DNA from: an uncultured Pseudomonadota bacterium
Lineage (GTDB): Bacteria; Myxococcota_A; UBA796; SXON01
DNA length: 37,342 nucleotides
Assembly: GCA_903900265.1 (NCBI GenBank)
Contig: CAIUMM010000235.1
Coordinates: forward strand, 1 to 37,342
Direction of reading: 5' to 3'
Positions 30,481 to 37,342 of this stretch are shown in pieces. The notes below the pieces were generated by a model, which saw nothing but the letters and a program-made list of their open reading frames with translations, did no database searches and was not told the origin of the DNA. Position numbers and translations under genes: made by a program. Every line of letters begins with the position of its first letter. The first letter of the stretch is position 1.

Positions 30481-32174
30481 TTAAGTACCTGGGCTCAAAG
30501 CGGCTGTTGGTTCCGGCACTTCTCCAGATTTTCCGGACTGCGCACCCTGGCGGATCGGTAATCGACCTGTTCTCCGGCACCTCCAGGGTCGGGCACGCTC
30601 TGAAGCGCGGTGGCTACCGAGTGCTCGCGAACGACCACAACGCCTACGCGGCGACTCTGGCCCGCTGCTACGTTCAAGCCGACGTTGAGGAGCATTCTCG
30701 TGCCACTGCACAGCTTGTGGCCGAATTCAACAAAATGGGCGGGTCCGCAGGGTATTTCACCGATGCATTTTGCGAGCGCAGTAGGTTCTTCCAGCCCAAA
30801 AATGGGGCCCGGGTGGACGCGATCCGGGAGGCAATTGAGAGGAAGGGCCTTGCCCCCGAACTCAAGGCAATCCTGCTGGTGGCTCTGATGGAGGCCGCGG
30901 ACCGGGTGGACTCGACCACCGGTGTTCAAATGGCATATTTGAAGCAATGGGCAGCGCGGGCGAACAACGAGCTGGAGCTTCGCGTGCCGGATATCCTTCC
31001 GCGCGCAGCGAGCGGCAAGGGCGAAGCGCACCAGCTCGATGCCGAGGTCGCCGTCGAGTCGCTTGAGGCGGATGTTTGCTACCTGGATCCGCCTTACAAC
31101 CAGCACAAGTACCTCGGCAACTACCACATCTGGGAGTCGCTGGTTCTTTGGGACAAGCCGGAGATCTACGGGGTGGCGTGCAAGCGAGTGGATTGCCGCG
31201 ACCGGTCGAGCCAGTTCAACTCGAAGCCCGCCGCGCGCGCCGCCCTCCACCACGTGATCCGAAACATTCGGACCAAACACTTGGTAGTGTCGTTCAACAA
31301 CGAGGGGTACTTCACACGCGCGGACATTGAGGCGATGCTGGCGGAACGGGGTGAGGTGGTCGTGATCGAGCACGACTACAAGCGGTACGTCGGGGCGCAG
31401 ATTGGCATCCACAACCCCAAGGGGGAGAGGGTCGGCGAAGTCAGCCACCTCCGCAACGTTGAGTACGTGTACGTCGCCTCCCAGGATGCCGGCTTCCTCG
31501 ACCGGGTGCGTGGTCTGGGCGCGGTATCCGGGAACGCCGCGCAGGAGCGGCTCATCCCTCCGTCGGAGGCCGAGGGCAAGCGGCCGGCGCCGCAGGCCGA
31601 CCTCGCGGAGGTACGGCGGACCTTGGAGGCCGAACTCAGGGTGAGGGGCTCGCTGTCGAACGCCGAGGCCCAGGCCGCGCTCCAGGCGGACGGGACAACG
31701 ATTCGTGTCGCGTTCAAGGCGCTCGTGGCGGGGGGCATTGCAACCCCAGTCGGTGCTGGACGCGCGACGCGTTACCAACTGCTCTCAGCAGGTACCGCCG
31801 TGGTTGAGAACAACGCGGCCCCCCGAGACACGTTGGAACCGGTCAACCCCGATGTTGTTCGCGCATCGCTGGTTGCTTTCCTATCGGGCTGTCGCGACGC
31901 AAGCTCACAGGAAGCGCAGCGGGCGCTCTCGGTCTCCGCCCCCGACCTTCGGCCCCTGTTTCAGGCGTTGATCCAGGAAGGACATGTGGAAACATCTGGC
32001 GAGCGTCGAGGGACCCGCTACCGCTGGATCGGACCTCGGGCGGGCGCGCCCGAGGTCCGCCCGAATGGAGCGCTCCGCGCCGAGAGGGTCGTGAAACCTC
32101 CCGCGGTACCCCTTGACCTTGGCATCGCCACCAAGGCACCTGGTCAGCAGGCCCTTTTCGCCGGCCTCGCCTGA
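30477..32174 (+). CDS. D12-class (Dam-like) adenine methyltransferase with two C-terminal winged helices
   Basis: The 565-aa product begins M-I-K-Y-L-G-S-K-R, then D-L-F-S-G-T-S-R-V-G (AdoMet motif I, near 31) and Y-L-D-P-P-Y-N (catalytic, near 202-208), the order of the Dam/DpnM class of N6-adenine methyltransferases. The methyltransferase part ends near 345. Two similar winged-helix units follow (about 378-435 and 455-515), each ending in R-x-T-R-Y (G-R-A-T-R-Y-Q-L-L and R-R-G-T-R-Y-R-W-I). The added domains may give sequence-specific repression or targeting. It faces the nuclease gene at 32223-32990, so it is probably the modification enzyme of that system. Confidence 0.8.
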   Translation: MIKYLGSKRLLVPALLQIFRTAHPGGSVIDLFSGTSRVGHALKRGGYRVLANDHNAYAATLARCYVQADVEEHSRATAQLVAEFNKMGGSAGYFTDAFCERSRFFQPKNGARVDAIREAIERKGLAPELKAILLVALMEAADRVDSTTGVQMAYLKQWAARANNELELRVPDILPRAASGKGEAHQLDAEVAVESLEADVCYLDPPYNQHKYLGNYHIWESLVLWDKPEIYGVACKRVDCRDRSSQFNSKPAARAALHHVIRNIRTKHLVVSFNNEGYFTRADIEAMLAERGEVVVIEHDYKRYVGAQIGIHNPKGERVGEVSHLRNVEYVYVASQDAGFLDRVRGLGAVSGNAAQERLIPPSEAEGKRPAPQADLAEVRRTLEAELRVRGSLSNAEAQAALQADGTTIRVAFKALVAGGIATPVGAGRATRYQLLSAGTAVVENNAAPRDTLEPVNPDVVRASLVAFLSGCRDASSQEAQRALSVSAPDLRPLFQALIQEGHVETSGERRGTRYRWIGPRAGAPEVRPNGALRAERVVKPPAVPLDLGIATKAPGQQALFAGLA

Positions 32175-32222
32175 CCCAACGCTCCGGGCGTCGCACGCAG
32201 ACCGGTGGCGCCCGGCTGCCTA

Positions 32223-32990
32223 CTACTCCTGGTCGAGCCAAGCCCGAAGGTCGGCTTCGAAGAGTCCGATCAGTCCTTTCAGGCCTTCCTCGTCCCAAAG
32301 CAGCGTGTCCCAAGCAATCGGTTCGGTGCCGCTTCCGAACAGCACCTCAATCTGCCGATGGTATCGCGCCGACGCAAACCGCCGCTGGTCCGCGGTCTGC
32401 ACGACCGCGCCCTTGCGCGCTCCGCGCTCGCCGACCTTCTCCTCGACCGCAGCGGCCCCCCTGACCGTGACCATCGGCCCGCTGAAGATGTAGACGTAGC
32501 GAGCCTTTGACTCGAACACGGTAGCCACGCTCTTGAGGAACGCCGGGGTGGCGCGCGCTCCCGCGCGTTCGATGTGCGCGTTGCCTTCGGTGTCTCCGTA
32601 CTTCGCCTCGATCAGCACGACGCGACCGGTCTTCTTCGCATAGAGCACGCGATCCGGCGCAATGCCCTCCTGGTCTTCCTTCCACTCCGTCCCGGTGTAG
32701 ATCTGAACCGGGCGCCCCGCCCTGTCCCGGTAGATGTCGCCGATACGAGGGTTCGCGGGGCGCCCCGTGCGGAGCTCCGTGGAGCTCAAAGCGAAAAACT
32801 GGGTGAGCGACGACTTCAACCCTGTTGGAAGATCGTTGAGATCCCTGGTGAGGACGTACTTGCCGGGCCACTGGGAGTCCAGGTAGGCCTTGAAAGTTCC
32901 CACTGCGTCCTCGAAGGCTCGACCACGAGCGTTCGCGGCTGCCGTGGAGCCGGCGACCGAGAGGCCGAAAGTGCGGGGGCGTAGGGGCAT
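32223..32990 (-). CDS. EcoRI-like type II restriction endonuclease (PD-(D/E)XK)
   Basis: The 255-aa product (EcoRI has 277) shows P-D at 112-113, E-A-K at 128-130 and G-N-A-H-I-E-R-A at 136-143. In EcoRI, D91 and E111-x-K113 are catalytic and G-N-A-I-E-R lies about 25 residues after; the spacing here is slightly shorter. The specificity cannot be read but a GAATTC/CAATTG-type site is worth testing. The gene is convergent with the methyltransferase (48 bp apart) and divergent from the nuclease at 33135. Separate promoters would let modification come first when the element enters a cell. Confidence 0.65.
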   Translation of the reverse strand: MPLRPRTFGLSVAGSTAAANARGRAFEDAVGTFKAYLDSQWPGKYVLTRDLNDLPTGLKSSLTQFFALSSTELRTGRPANPRIGDIYRDRAGRPVQIYTGTEWKEDQEGIAPDRVLYAKKTGRVVLIEAKYGDTEGNAHIERAGARATPAFLKSVATVFESKARYVYIFSGPMVTVRGAAAVEEKVGERGARKGAVVQTADQRRFASARYHRQIEVLFGSGTEPIAWDTLLWDEEGLKGLIGLFEADLRAWLDQE

Positions 32991-33083
32991 GGGCGCGATC
33001 TCGGGGACGACTGACCTCGCTCCGCGCGAGGCCGTAGGGCACGGCCTAAGGTCTGTGGCGCGTTATGTCCACTCCCTGCCCGC

Positions 33084-33095
33084 CCTGCCGGCAGG
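33084..33095. promoter_or_regulatory. Perfect 12-bp palindrome between divergent nuclease genes
   Basis: CCTGCCGGCAGG lies in the 144-bp gap between the EcoRI-like gene (leftward) and the 228-aa gene (rightward). It could be a controller site for both. The rightward gene has a strong GAGGAG ribosome site at 33123-33128. Confidence 0.4.
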
Positions 33096-33134
33096 CTCTT
33101 CGCCCCCAGCAGACCCCCGAAAGAGGAGACGATC

Positions 33135-33821
33135 ATGCCGATCAGCCGCGGCGAAGGCTACCAACGTGGCGCAGGAAAGGAAGAAGTGTCGCTCGCGCTC
33201 GTGTCCGCCTTCCTGCTCGACGCTCTCGGCGAGTCGGTGGCGCGGATCGATGACCCCGAGGCGAACTACCGCCTCGGCGATCTTCGGTGCAGCACCGTCG
33301 ACGCGACGATCGAAGTCAAGGGTCAGCCCATCGACCCCGCGAAGTACCCAAGGAACTTCATCGAAGTCTTCGAGGACACGTCGGCCGGGAGACTTGACCG
33401 CCGCGCTCGGGGATTCGACGACGTCGCCGGCCGCCTGGGCCTCGCTCCGTCCGAGCTCGCGGCGACGCGAGTTCAGCGGTTTGACCGGCCGGGCCGGCCC
33501 ATAGAGCAGTTGGGGCGGTTGGGGCACGTGAGCGTGTCGATCACAAGCATGTTCGGCTCCGCCGCGACAATCTATGTGAACAACACCTCGACGATGCTGT
33601 ACTTCTACCGATCCTCTGACCTCATCAAGCTCGTTCACCGTGCGGTGCGCGCCGAGGGCCTGCGGCGAGGCCAGGGGGGCTCGAACCGAGACACGCACGC
33701 CGTGTTGGTCCCCATCGCCGCGCTCCGCTGGAGCCGGGGCGATGGAGCTTGGCGGTTCGTCGGCGATGGTCCCGACGGCCGCGACAGAGCGCGAGAAATC
33801 CTCGCTTCCGTCCTGAGGTAA
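33135..33821 (+). CDS. Second PD-(D/E)XK-type nuclease-like protein, 228 aa
   Basis: Asp49 or Asp56 followed by T-I-E-V-K-G-Q (Glu60, Lys62) and then Y-P-R-N-F-I-E-V-F-E-D fits a PD-(D/E)XK core near the N-terminus. The middle region has a beta-rich V-S-V-S-I-T-S-M-F-G-S-A-A-T-I-Y-V-N-N and a Y-F-Y-R-S-S-D-L-I-K-L helix. It resembles small unnamed proteins of mobile elements that contain an N-F-I-E-V-x-E phrase. It may be a restriction enzyme, a nickase or an accessory of the R-M system beside it. The intact catalytic triad argues for activity; specificity unknown. Confidence 0.55.
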   Translation: MPISRGEGYQRGAGKEEVSLALVSAFLLDALGESVARIDDPEANYRLGDLRCSTVDATIEVKGQPIDPAKYPRNFIEVFEDTSAGRLDRRARGFDDVAGRLGLAPSELAATRVQRFDRPGRPIEQLGRLGHVSVSITSMFGSAATIYVNNTSTMLYFYRSSDLIKLVHRAVRAEGLRRGQGGSNRDTHAVLVPIAALRWSRGDGAWRFVGDGPDGRDRAREILASVLR

Positions 33822-34045
33822 GACGTCCGCACGCTCGCCGGAACCGACGTCGAGGCGTTCAGCGGTGGCCGCGACCGCCCAACAGTCGCCCGTTGTTGAA
33901 GTAGGGTCGGCCGACATCGCCAGCCCGCGGTGAAGAATCCGACGATCACGGCCCACGGCCGACGCACATCCGTTCGGGGCAGACAGCAGATCGCCACTGG
34001 CCGGTCCGCCGAGGCCGTCACCGAAAGCGGCCGCCGTCGAAAAAT

Positions 34046-34163
34046 GTCGGTCAGGTGTGGCGAAACATCGGCAGGGTGCGTACCCTGTTCCGTCTTGGTG
34101 CTCTCGCGAACGTCGTGCCCGCCGCACCCGCGTACCCTCGACGAGACACCGCCCAGGGCCCGG
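34046..34163 (+). pseudogene. Decayed fragment related to the coiled-coil gene at 29389
   Basis: Frame 34046 onward reads V-G-Q-V-W-R-N-I-G-R-V-R-T-L-F-R before losing similarity; the coiled-coil protein has G-Q-V-W-R-N-I-G-S-L-R-T-L-L. The DNA match covers about 45 bases with scattered differences. The remainder of the gap 33822-34164 holds no gene I can support. A remnant of a duplicated or replaced gene. Confidence 0.45.
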
Positions 34164-34164
34164 T

Positions 34165-35904
34165 GTGATACTCCGCGAGGTGGCCCGCCCCATCGCCAAG
34201 AACCTTCACGACGCCTGCGCGGAGTTCGGCTTCGCGGTGGAGCTGTTGGCCGCATGGGACACCACGCTGAACGCGCTTCCACCCACAGCATTTGGCTACC
34301 AGGGGTCGCACAAGCCATGGTTCCGATGCTCCCGATGCAGCGTGGCCTTCCAGCAGGAAGTCAAATTCTGGCTCCGGAACGACGGGAGGGGCGGATACAC
34401 CTGTTCCACGGAGTGCCAGGGGTGCACCAGGCTGACCGCATGGGATGGCCGAAGAAGGGGTTCGATTCCGGAGGTAGCAGAAACCGAGCGCGCGTGCCGC
34501 GCGCTTCTGATCCAGTGGGCGGATCCGCGCGACCCCGGCGAGTTCCGACCAACCGAAAAGGTTGAGGTGGAGTGGCGGTGCGCCCGGGGACATCGCTTCA
34601 AGCGGAGGATCAACAGCCGATACGTGCACATACGAAGGCTGACCCGCGCCAGGGAGGGGACCGTCGCCCCAGACGACGACGGGACCCTTGGTTGCGACCT
34701 GTGTTCAAGGAAGCCATCGTGGGCTCAGTTCGTTTTGCTCTTCGAACTCGCCGACTTCCTCCCAGGACTTCTTCTTGAGGGACGTGACGACGTCCCCGCG
34801 GTCGATATCGGTGGCCGTCGCGTTTTTCCGGACGCCAGCTGGAGGCCGGATGGCCAGCCAGCCTGGATCGTCGAGTACGACGGGTTCGCCTACCACGGCG
34901 ACCGGAGGGACGACGAACGCGCGACAGCGGCCCTCGTTGCCCTGGGGTTCATCGTGGTGCGACTTAGAGAGGATGGCAAGCTGGGCGTCCCCCAGGATGA
35001 GGTCGCCGGGGCCGTCAACATCCCGGTTCCACAGGAGCATGACGTGCCTACAACGACCGCTGCCATTCTGACTCGCTTGATCGACGTCGGACGCCTGTCA
35101 TTGACCGCCGTAATAGCGCGCTATTTGGAGAAACCGGTCTGGCGGACACGCAATGAAGCGATGGTCGCTTGGTCCGAGCGCAGGGCGGGGGAGCCAGGGG
35201 CCCGAGTATTCCGCCTCCTTCAAGACGAACCCCGGCTGGAGGCCGAGCTGCGAGCAGGGGCCTCGTTCGCGGACATCGCTCGGCGCGAGAAGCTCTCTCA
35301 CGTCGTGCTGATGACTTGGTTCAAGAAGCTGCATCCGCAAGGCCTCACGCCGTCCGAATGGTCCGTCCAGAGAGGGCTCCCGCTGCCAGCCTCCACAACG
35401 AACCGAGGGAACTTGGCCACCGGCGAGTATGACGCGGAAATCCTACGGGGGGCGGTGGCCGACGTTTGTCGACGAGCTGGCGTGAAGAAGCAGTCGGTCC
35501 AACAGCGCAGGAAGTGGCTGCAGAAGCGGCTTCGCGTCGCGAACGAGGAACCCCCGGCGGCCAAGTCCAAGGCGTCAGCGGTCGCGGGGTTTGCCGACGA
35601 TCTCGGGCGGATCGCCGACTCCGAAATCGCGCGCAGCGCGGGAGTGGGCCGCTCCGCGGTGGCCGCCTATCGACGCAGCCTCGGGATTCCACCGGTCCCA
35701 AGGCCCGCCCGAGCGACTGTGGATCGCGCCGTGCGCCCAACCTTCGAGGCTTTGCGTTTGCGTCTTGAAGCGTTCAGGGCGGAGCTTGGGGTGCTTCCGG
35801 ATCGGGTGATCGCGGAAAAGGCGGGCGTAAGTTGCAGCACCGTGTACAGGGTCCGCACGAACCTCGGCATCGCGCCTTGGCGACACACATCGAAGTCGTG
35901 GTGA
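34165..35904 (+). CDS. Zinc-ribbon protein with Vsr-like endonuclease core and HTH tail, 579 aa
   Basis: The chosen start is GTG 34165 (AGGG eight bases before); the frame is open 108 bases further upstream, but that part reads as noise and overlaps the decayed fragment. Cys pairs C-S-R-C and C-S-T-E-C-Q-G-C, then W-R-C-A-R-G-H and C-D-L-C-S form zinc ribbons like those in DUF4379-type proteins. A Vsr/DUF559-like core follows: P-D-A-S-W, I-V-E-Y-D-G (235-240), Y-H-G-D-R-R-D-D-E-R and G-F-I-V-V-R-L-R-E. The C-terminal 200 residues contain at least two HTH units (E-I-A-R-S-A-G-V-G-R-S-A-V-A-A-Y-R; V-I-A-E-K-A-G-V-S-C-S-T-V-Y-R-V). Likely a sequence-guided nicking or restriction nuclease. The stop overlaps the next gene (TGATG). 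Confidence 0.7.
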   Translation: MILREVARPIAKNLHDACAEFGFAVELLAAWDTTLNALPPTAFGYQGSHKPWFRCSRCSVAFQQEVKFWLRNDGRGGYTCSTECQGCTRLTAWDGRRRGSIPEVAETERACRALLIQWADPRDPGEFRPTEKVEVEWRCARGHRFKRRINSRYVHIRRLTRAREGTVAPDDDGTLGCDLCSRKPSWAQFVLLFELADFLPGLLLEGRDDVPAVDIGGRRVFPDASWRPDGQPAWIVEYDGFAYHGDRRDDERATAALVALGFIVVRLREDGKLGVPQDEVAGAVNIPVPQEHDVPTTTAAILTRLIDVGRLSLTAVIARYLEKPVWRTRNEAMVAWSERRAGEPGARVFRLLQDEPRLEAELRAGASFADIARREKLSHVVLMTWFKKLHPQGLTPSEWSVQRGLPLPASTTNRGNLATGEYDAEILRGAVADVCRRAGVKKQSVQQRRKWLQKRLRVANEEPPAAKSKASAVAGFADDLGRIADSEIARSAGVGRSAVAAYRRSLGIPPVPRPARATVDRAVRPTFEALRLRLEAFRAELGVLPDRVIAEKAGVSCSTVYRVRTNLGIAPWRHTSKSW

Positions 35905-36638
35905 TGCCCCTCCGCCTCGCCACCTGGAACGTCGAATACGCGGCTGGCGCCGCGAAGAACGCTGCCCGCCTCGCCCGCATCCTGTCCGAGAACGCCGACA
36001 TCTGGGTCCTCACCGAGACCCACGACGAGCTCTCGCTCCTCCCGACCCACGGCTCGGTCGCGACCGCCCAGCGCCCGACCGGGCGGCGCGGCGGGCGCTG
36101 GACCGCCATCTGGAGCCGATGGCCGCTCGTGGGCGTCGCGGTCGACGATCCTGTGAGGACCGTCGCCGCCATCGTTGCTACGCCCGCGGGCTCGGTTCTC
36201 GTCTACGGCACCGTGCTCCCCTGGGGCGCAGATCCCGGCCCCGACACTGCGAATCCTGCGAAGGGCTGGTCGGAGATGGACCGCGTTCTGCCTGTACAAC
36301 TGGCTGAATGGCGGCGGCTTCGCGACGCGCATCCCGGCGTGCCGCTCGTCGTCGCGGGGGACCTCAACATGAACCTCGGCGGCTCGCACTACTACGGCAC
36401 CAAGCGCTGCCGGGACACGCTGCTCACCGGTGTCCAGGCCCTCGGCCTCGCGTGCGCGACCACGACGGATCGTGTCCCACCGGGCGCTCTCCGCTTCCCG
36501 CCGATCGACCACGTCCTGGTGCCGTCGTGGTGGTCGACGAGGGTAGTGTCGGCGTGGGAGGGGACGAACGCGGAGGGCAGCCGGCTCAGCGACCACAGCG
36601 GCCTGGTCGTCGAGGTTGCCGACCTCGCCAGCCCGTAG
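35904..36638 (+). CDS. Endonuclease/exonuclease/phosphatase (EEP) family protein, 244 aa
   Basis: Start ATG overlaps the Vsr-like gene stop. The EEP fold is clear: L-A-T-W-N-V-E-Y at the start (Asn9), V-L-T-E-T-H (Glu near 34), V-A-G-D-L-N-M-N (Asp153, Asn155), I-D-H-V-L-V and L-S-D-H-S-G (catalytic His near 229). Members cleave DNA, phosphoinositides or nucleotides using Mg. Translational coupling to a nuclease suggests a DNA substrate, such as processing ends left by its partner. Confidence 0.75.
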   Translation: MPLRLATWNVEYAAGAAKNAARLARILSENADIWVLTETHDELSLLPTHGSVATAQRPTGRRGGRWTAIWSRWPLVGVAVDDPVRTVAAIVATPAGSVLVYGTVLPWGADPGPDTANPAKGWSEMDRVLPVQLAEWRRLRDAHPGVPLVVAGDLNMNLGGSHYYGTKRCRDTLLTGVQALGLACATTTDRVPPGALRFPPIDHVLVPSWWSTRVVSAWEGTNAEGSRLSDHSGLVVEVADLASP

Positions 36639-36670
36639 TTCAGGGCTGGCGCTCCCCGGCTCGCCTCGCC

Positions 36671-36887
36671 AGCCGACACCCGAAGGCTGACCTTCGCGGG
36701 CGCCTCGACCAGCCCGGCCGACGCCGCTCCGCCCGTGGCTGACCCGGAGTCGTGAGCGGCCGACGACGCGCCCGAATCGGCTGGTGCCCACCATGTCGAT
36801 CGACCTCGCGGCCGACACCTCTCCGACCCCGTTCGTGCCCGGCTGACGCCCACCGCCAGCCAACGGCCCGCGGCTGACGCGGCTGAC
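36671..36887. repeat. Helically phased array of GGCYGAC (array 3)
   Basis: The core GGCTGAC or GGCCGAC (first copy AGCCGAC) begins at 36671, 36685, 36716, 36737, 36758, 36810, 36841, 36872 and 36881. Intervals are 14, 31, 21, 21, 52, 31, 31 and 9; the six central ones equal 3, 2, 2, 5, 3 and 3 turns. All are in one orientation. The gap 36639-37051 contains no other feature apart from this and is not coding in any convincing frame. Confidence 0.75.
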
Positions 36888-37051
36888 GATTCCGCCGCCC
36901 AGCCCAGAACCTCGCCGCCAACGTCACTGGCCGCGCAAATCGCTCCGCTGCAAGCTCCCGCACGCCCAAGATGCCGCCTCAATCGGTCGCTATGCTCATC
37001 CCGAGCGCATCCCGCGCCGTCCCGCCGCACCCCCTGCCCCCGAGCCTCCCA

Positions 37052-37321
37052 ATGTCCGAAATCACCATCACCGGCCTCGACCTCACCAAGATCGTCATGC
37101 GCGACCAGAGCGACGACATCGCCTACATCGCCCTCTCCGAGATCAACGAAAAGAACCGTCCCGTCGGCGCCGCGCGCGTCGACTTCAGCGCCGTGGGGCT
37201 GGGCGTATCCACTCCTCCATCCCCATCCTGTGCACCGCACCGCTCGCGCGTAAAGCGCCCATGTGCCTGCACCCGTTCTACAGCCCGCTCTCCTTGGCCA
37301 GCCGCCACTGCAGCGGCGTGA
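37052..37321 (+). CDS. Short rightward gene, C-terminal end uncertain
   Basis: ATG 37052 starts a well-coded stretch (M-S-E-I-T-I-T-G-L-D-L-T-K-I-V-M, then A-Y-I-A-L-S-E-I-N-E-K-N-R-P-V-G-A-A-R-V-D-F-S). After about 50 codons composition changes at a GGGG run (37196-37199), and the frame goes on to 37321, overlapping the convergent 43-aa ORF. A one-base slip at the G-run would end at a TAA at 37251-37253 with W-G-W-A-Y-P-L-L-H and avoid the overlap. So the true protein may be about 66 aa. Function unknown. Confidence 0.45.
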   Translation: MSEITITGLDLTKIVMRDQSDDIAYIALSEINEKNRPVGAARVDFSAVGLGVSTPPSPSCAPHRSRVKRPCACTRSTARSPWPAATAAA

Positions 37322-37342
37322 GCGCGTCGACGCGGTTGACGG
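37278..37342 (-). CDS. 3' end of the 43-aa ORF that starts at position 67
   Basis: Read leftward from 37342, two bases complete the codon left open at position 1; then 20 codons (V-N-R-V-D-A-L-T-P-L-Q-W-R-L-A-K-E-S-G-L) lead to TAG at 37278-37280. If the window is linear this is simply the C-terminal end of an unknown gene. Confidence 0.4.
   Translation of the reverse strand, partial: VNRVDALTPLQWRLAKESGL

Overview
This is a very GC-rich accessory replicon or mobile element of 37,342 bp. It is not ordinary chromosome: there are no rRNA, tRNA or housekeeping genes, most genes are of unknown function, and many are chained by 1-4 base stop/start overlaps (ATGA, GTGA, TGATG). The composition, the sigma54-type AAA+ activator and a DUF5990 gene fit a Myxococcota-like or other high-GC proteobacterial host, but that is inference. 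One leftward reading frame runs in frame across the two window ends (start codon at 67, stop at 37278), so the window may be one complete circular molecule.

Region 1 (about 0.27-14.4 kb) is a long leftward operon. It holds small membrane proteins, three short proteins that read as beta-rich, a transglutaminase-like cysteine peptidase of a phage morphogenesis type, a 560-aa unknown, a 1726-aa fusion of an N6-adenine methyltransferase and an SF2 helicase (similar in layout to phage P1 DarB), a membrane-anchored lysozyme-like protein and a 97-aa protein. This resembles a virion or delivery module, yet no terminase, portal, HK97 capsid, tail or integrase gene is recognisable. A secreted zinc metallopeptidase gene sits inside it on the opposite strand.

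Region 2 (14.4-20.1 kb) starts with a 13-copy array of the 8-bp core GCGGGAGA, phased almost exactly every 21 bp, between the leftward operon and a rightward DUF5990 gene. A GGGGAC repeat field follows, then a compact three-gene cassette: a histidine phosphatase and two paralogous metallo-beta-lactamase-fold proteins, the second with a degenerate metal motif. A second GCGGGAGA array, spaced in whole helical turns, precedes the next operon.

Region 3 (20.1-26.6 kb) is rightward: four linked genes of unknown role ending in a winged-helix protein, a two-gene pair (386 aa plus a 332-aa zinc-ribbon protein), and a sigma54-type AAA+ activator with no sensor domain and with two C-terminal winged helices in place of the Fis helix, followed by a small zinc-finger protein.

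Region 4 (26.6-37.3 kb) holds a leftward small zinc protein, a gene broken by an in-frame amber codon, a double ParB-like HTH protein with repeats in its coding sequence, two small rightward genes joined by a 22-bp inverted repeat, and a DNA-attack island: RHH-like regulator, Dam-type methyltransferase with two winged helices, convergent EcoRI-like endonuclease, a second PD-(D/E)XK nuclease, a Vsr-like zinc-ribbon nuclease and an EEP-fold hydrolase. A third helically phased array (GGCYGAC) closes the region before a small rightward gene near the right end.
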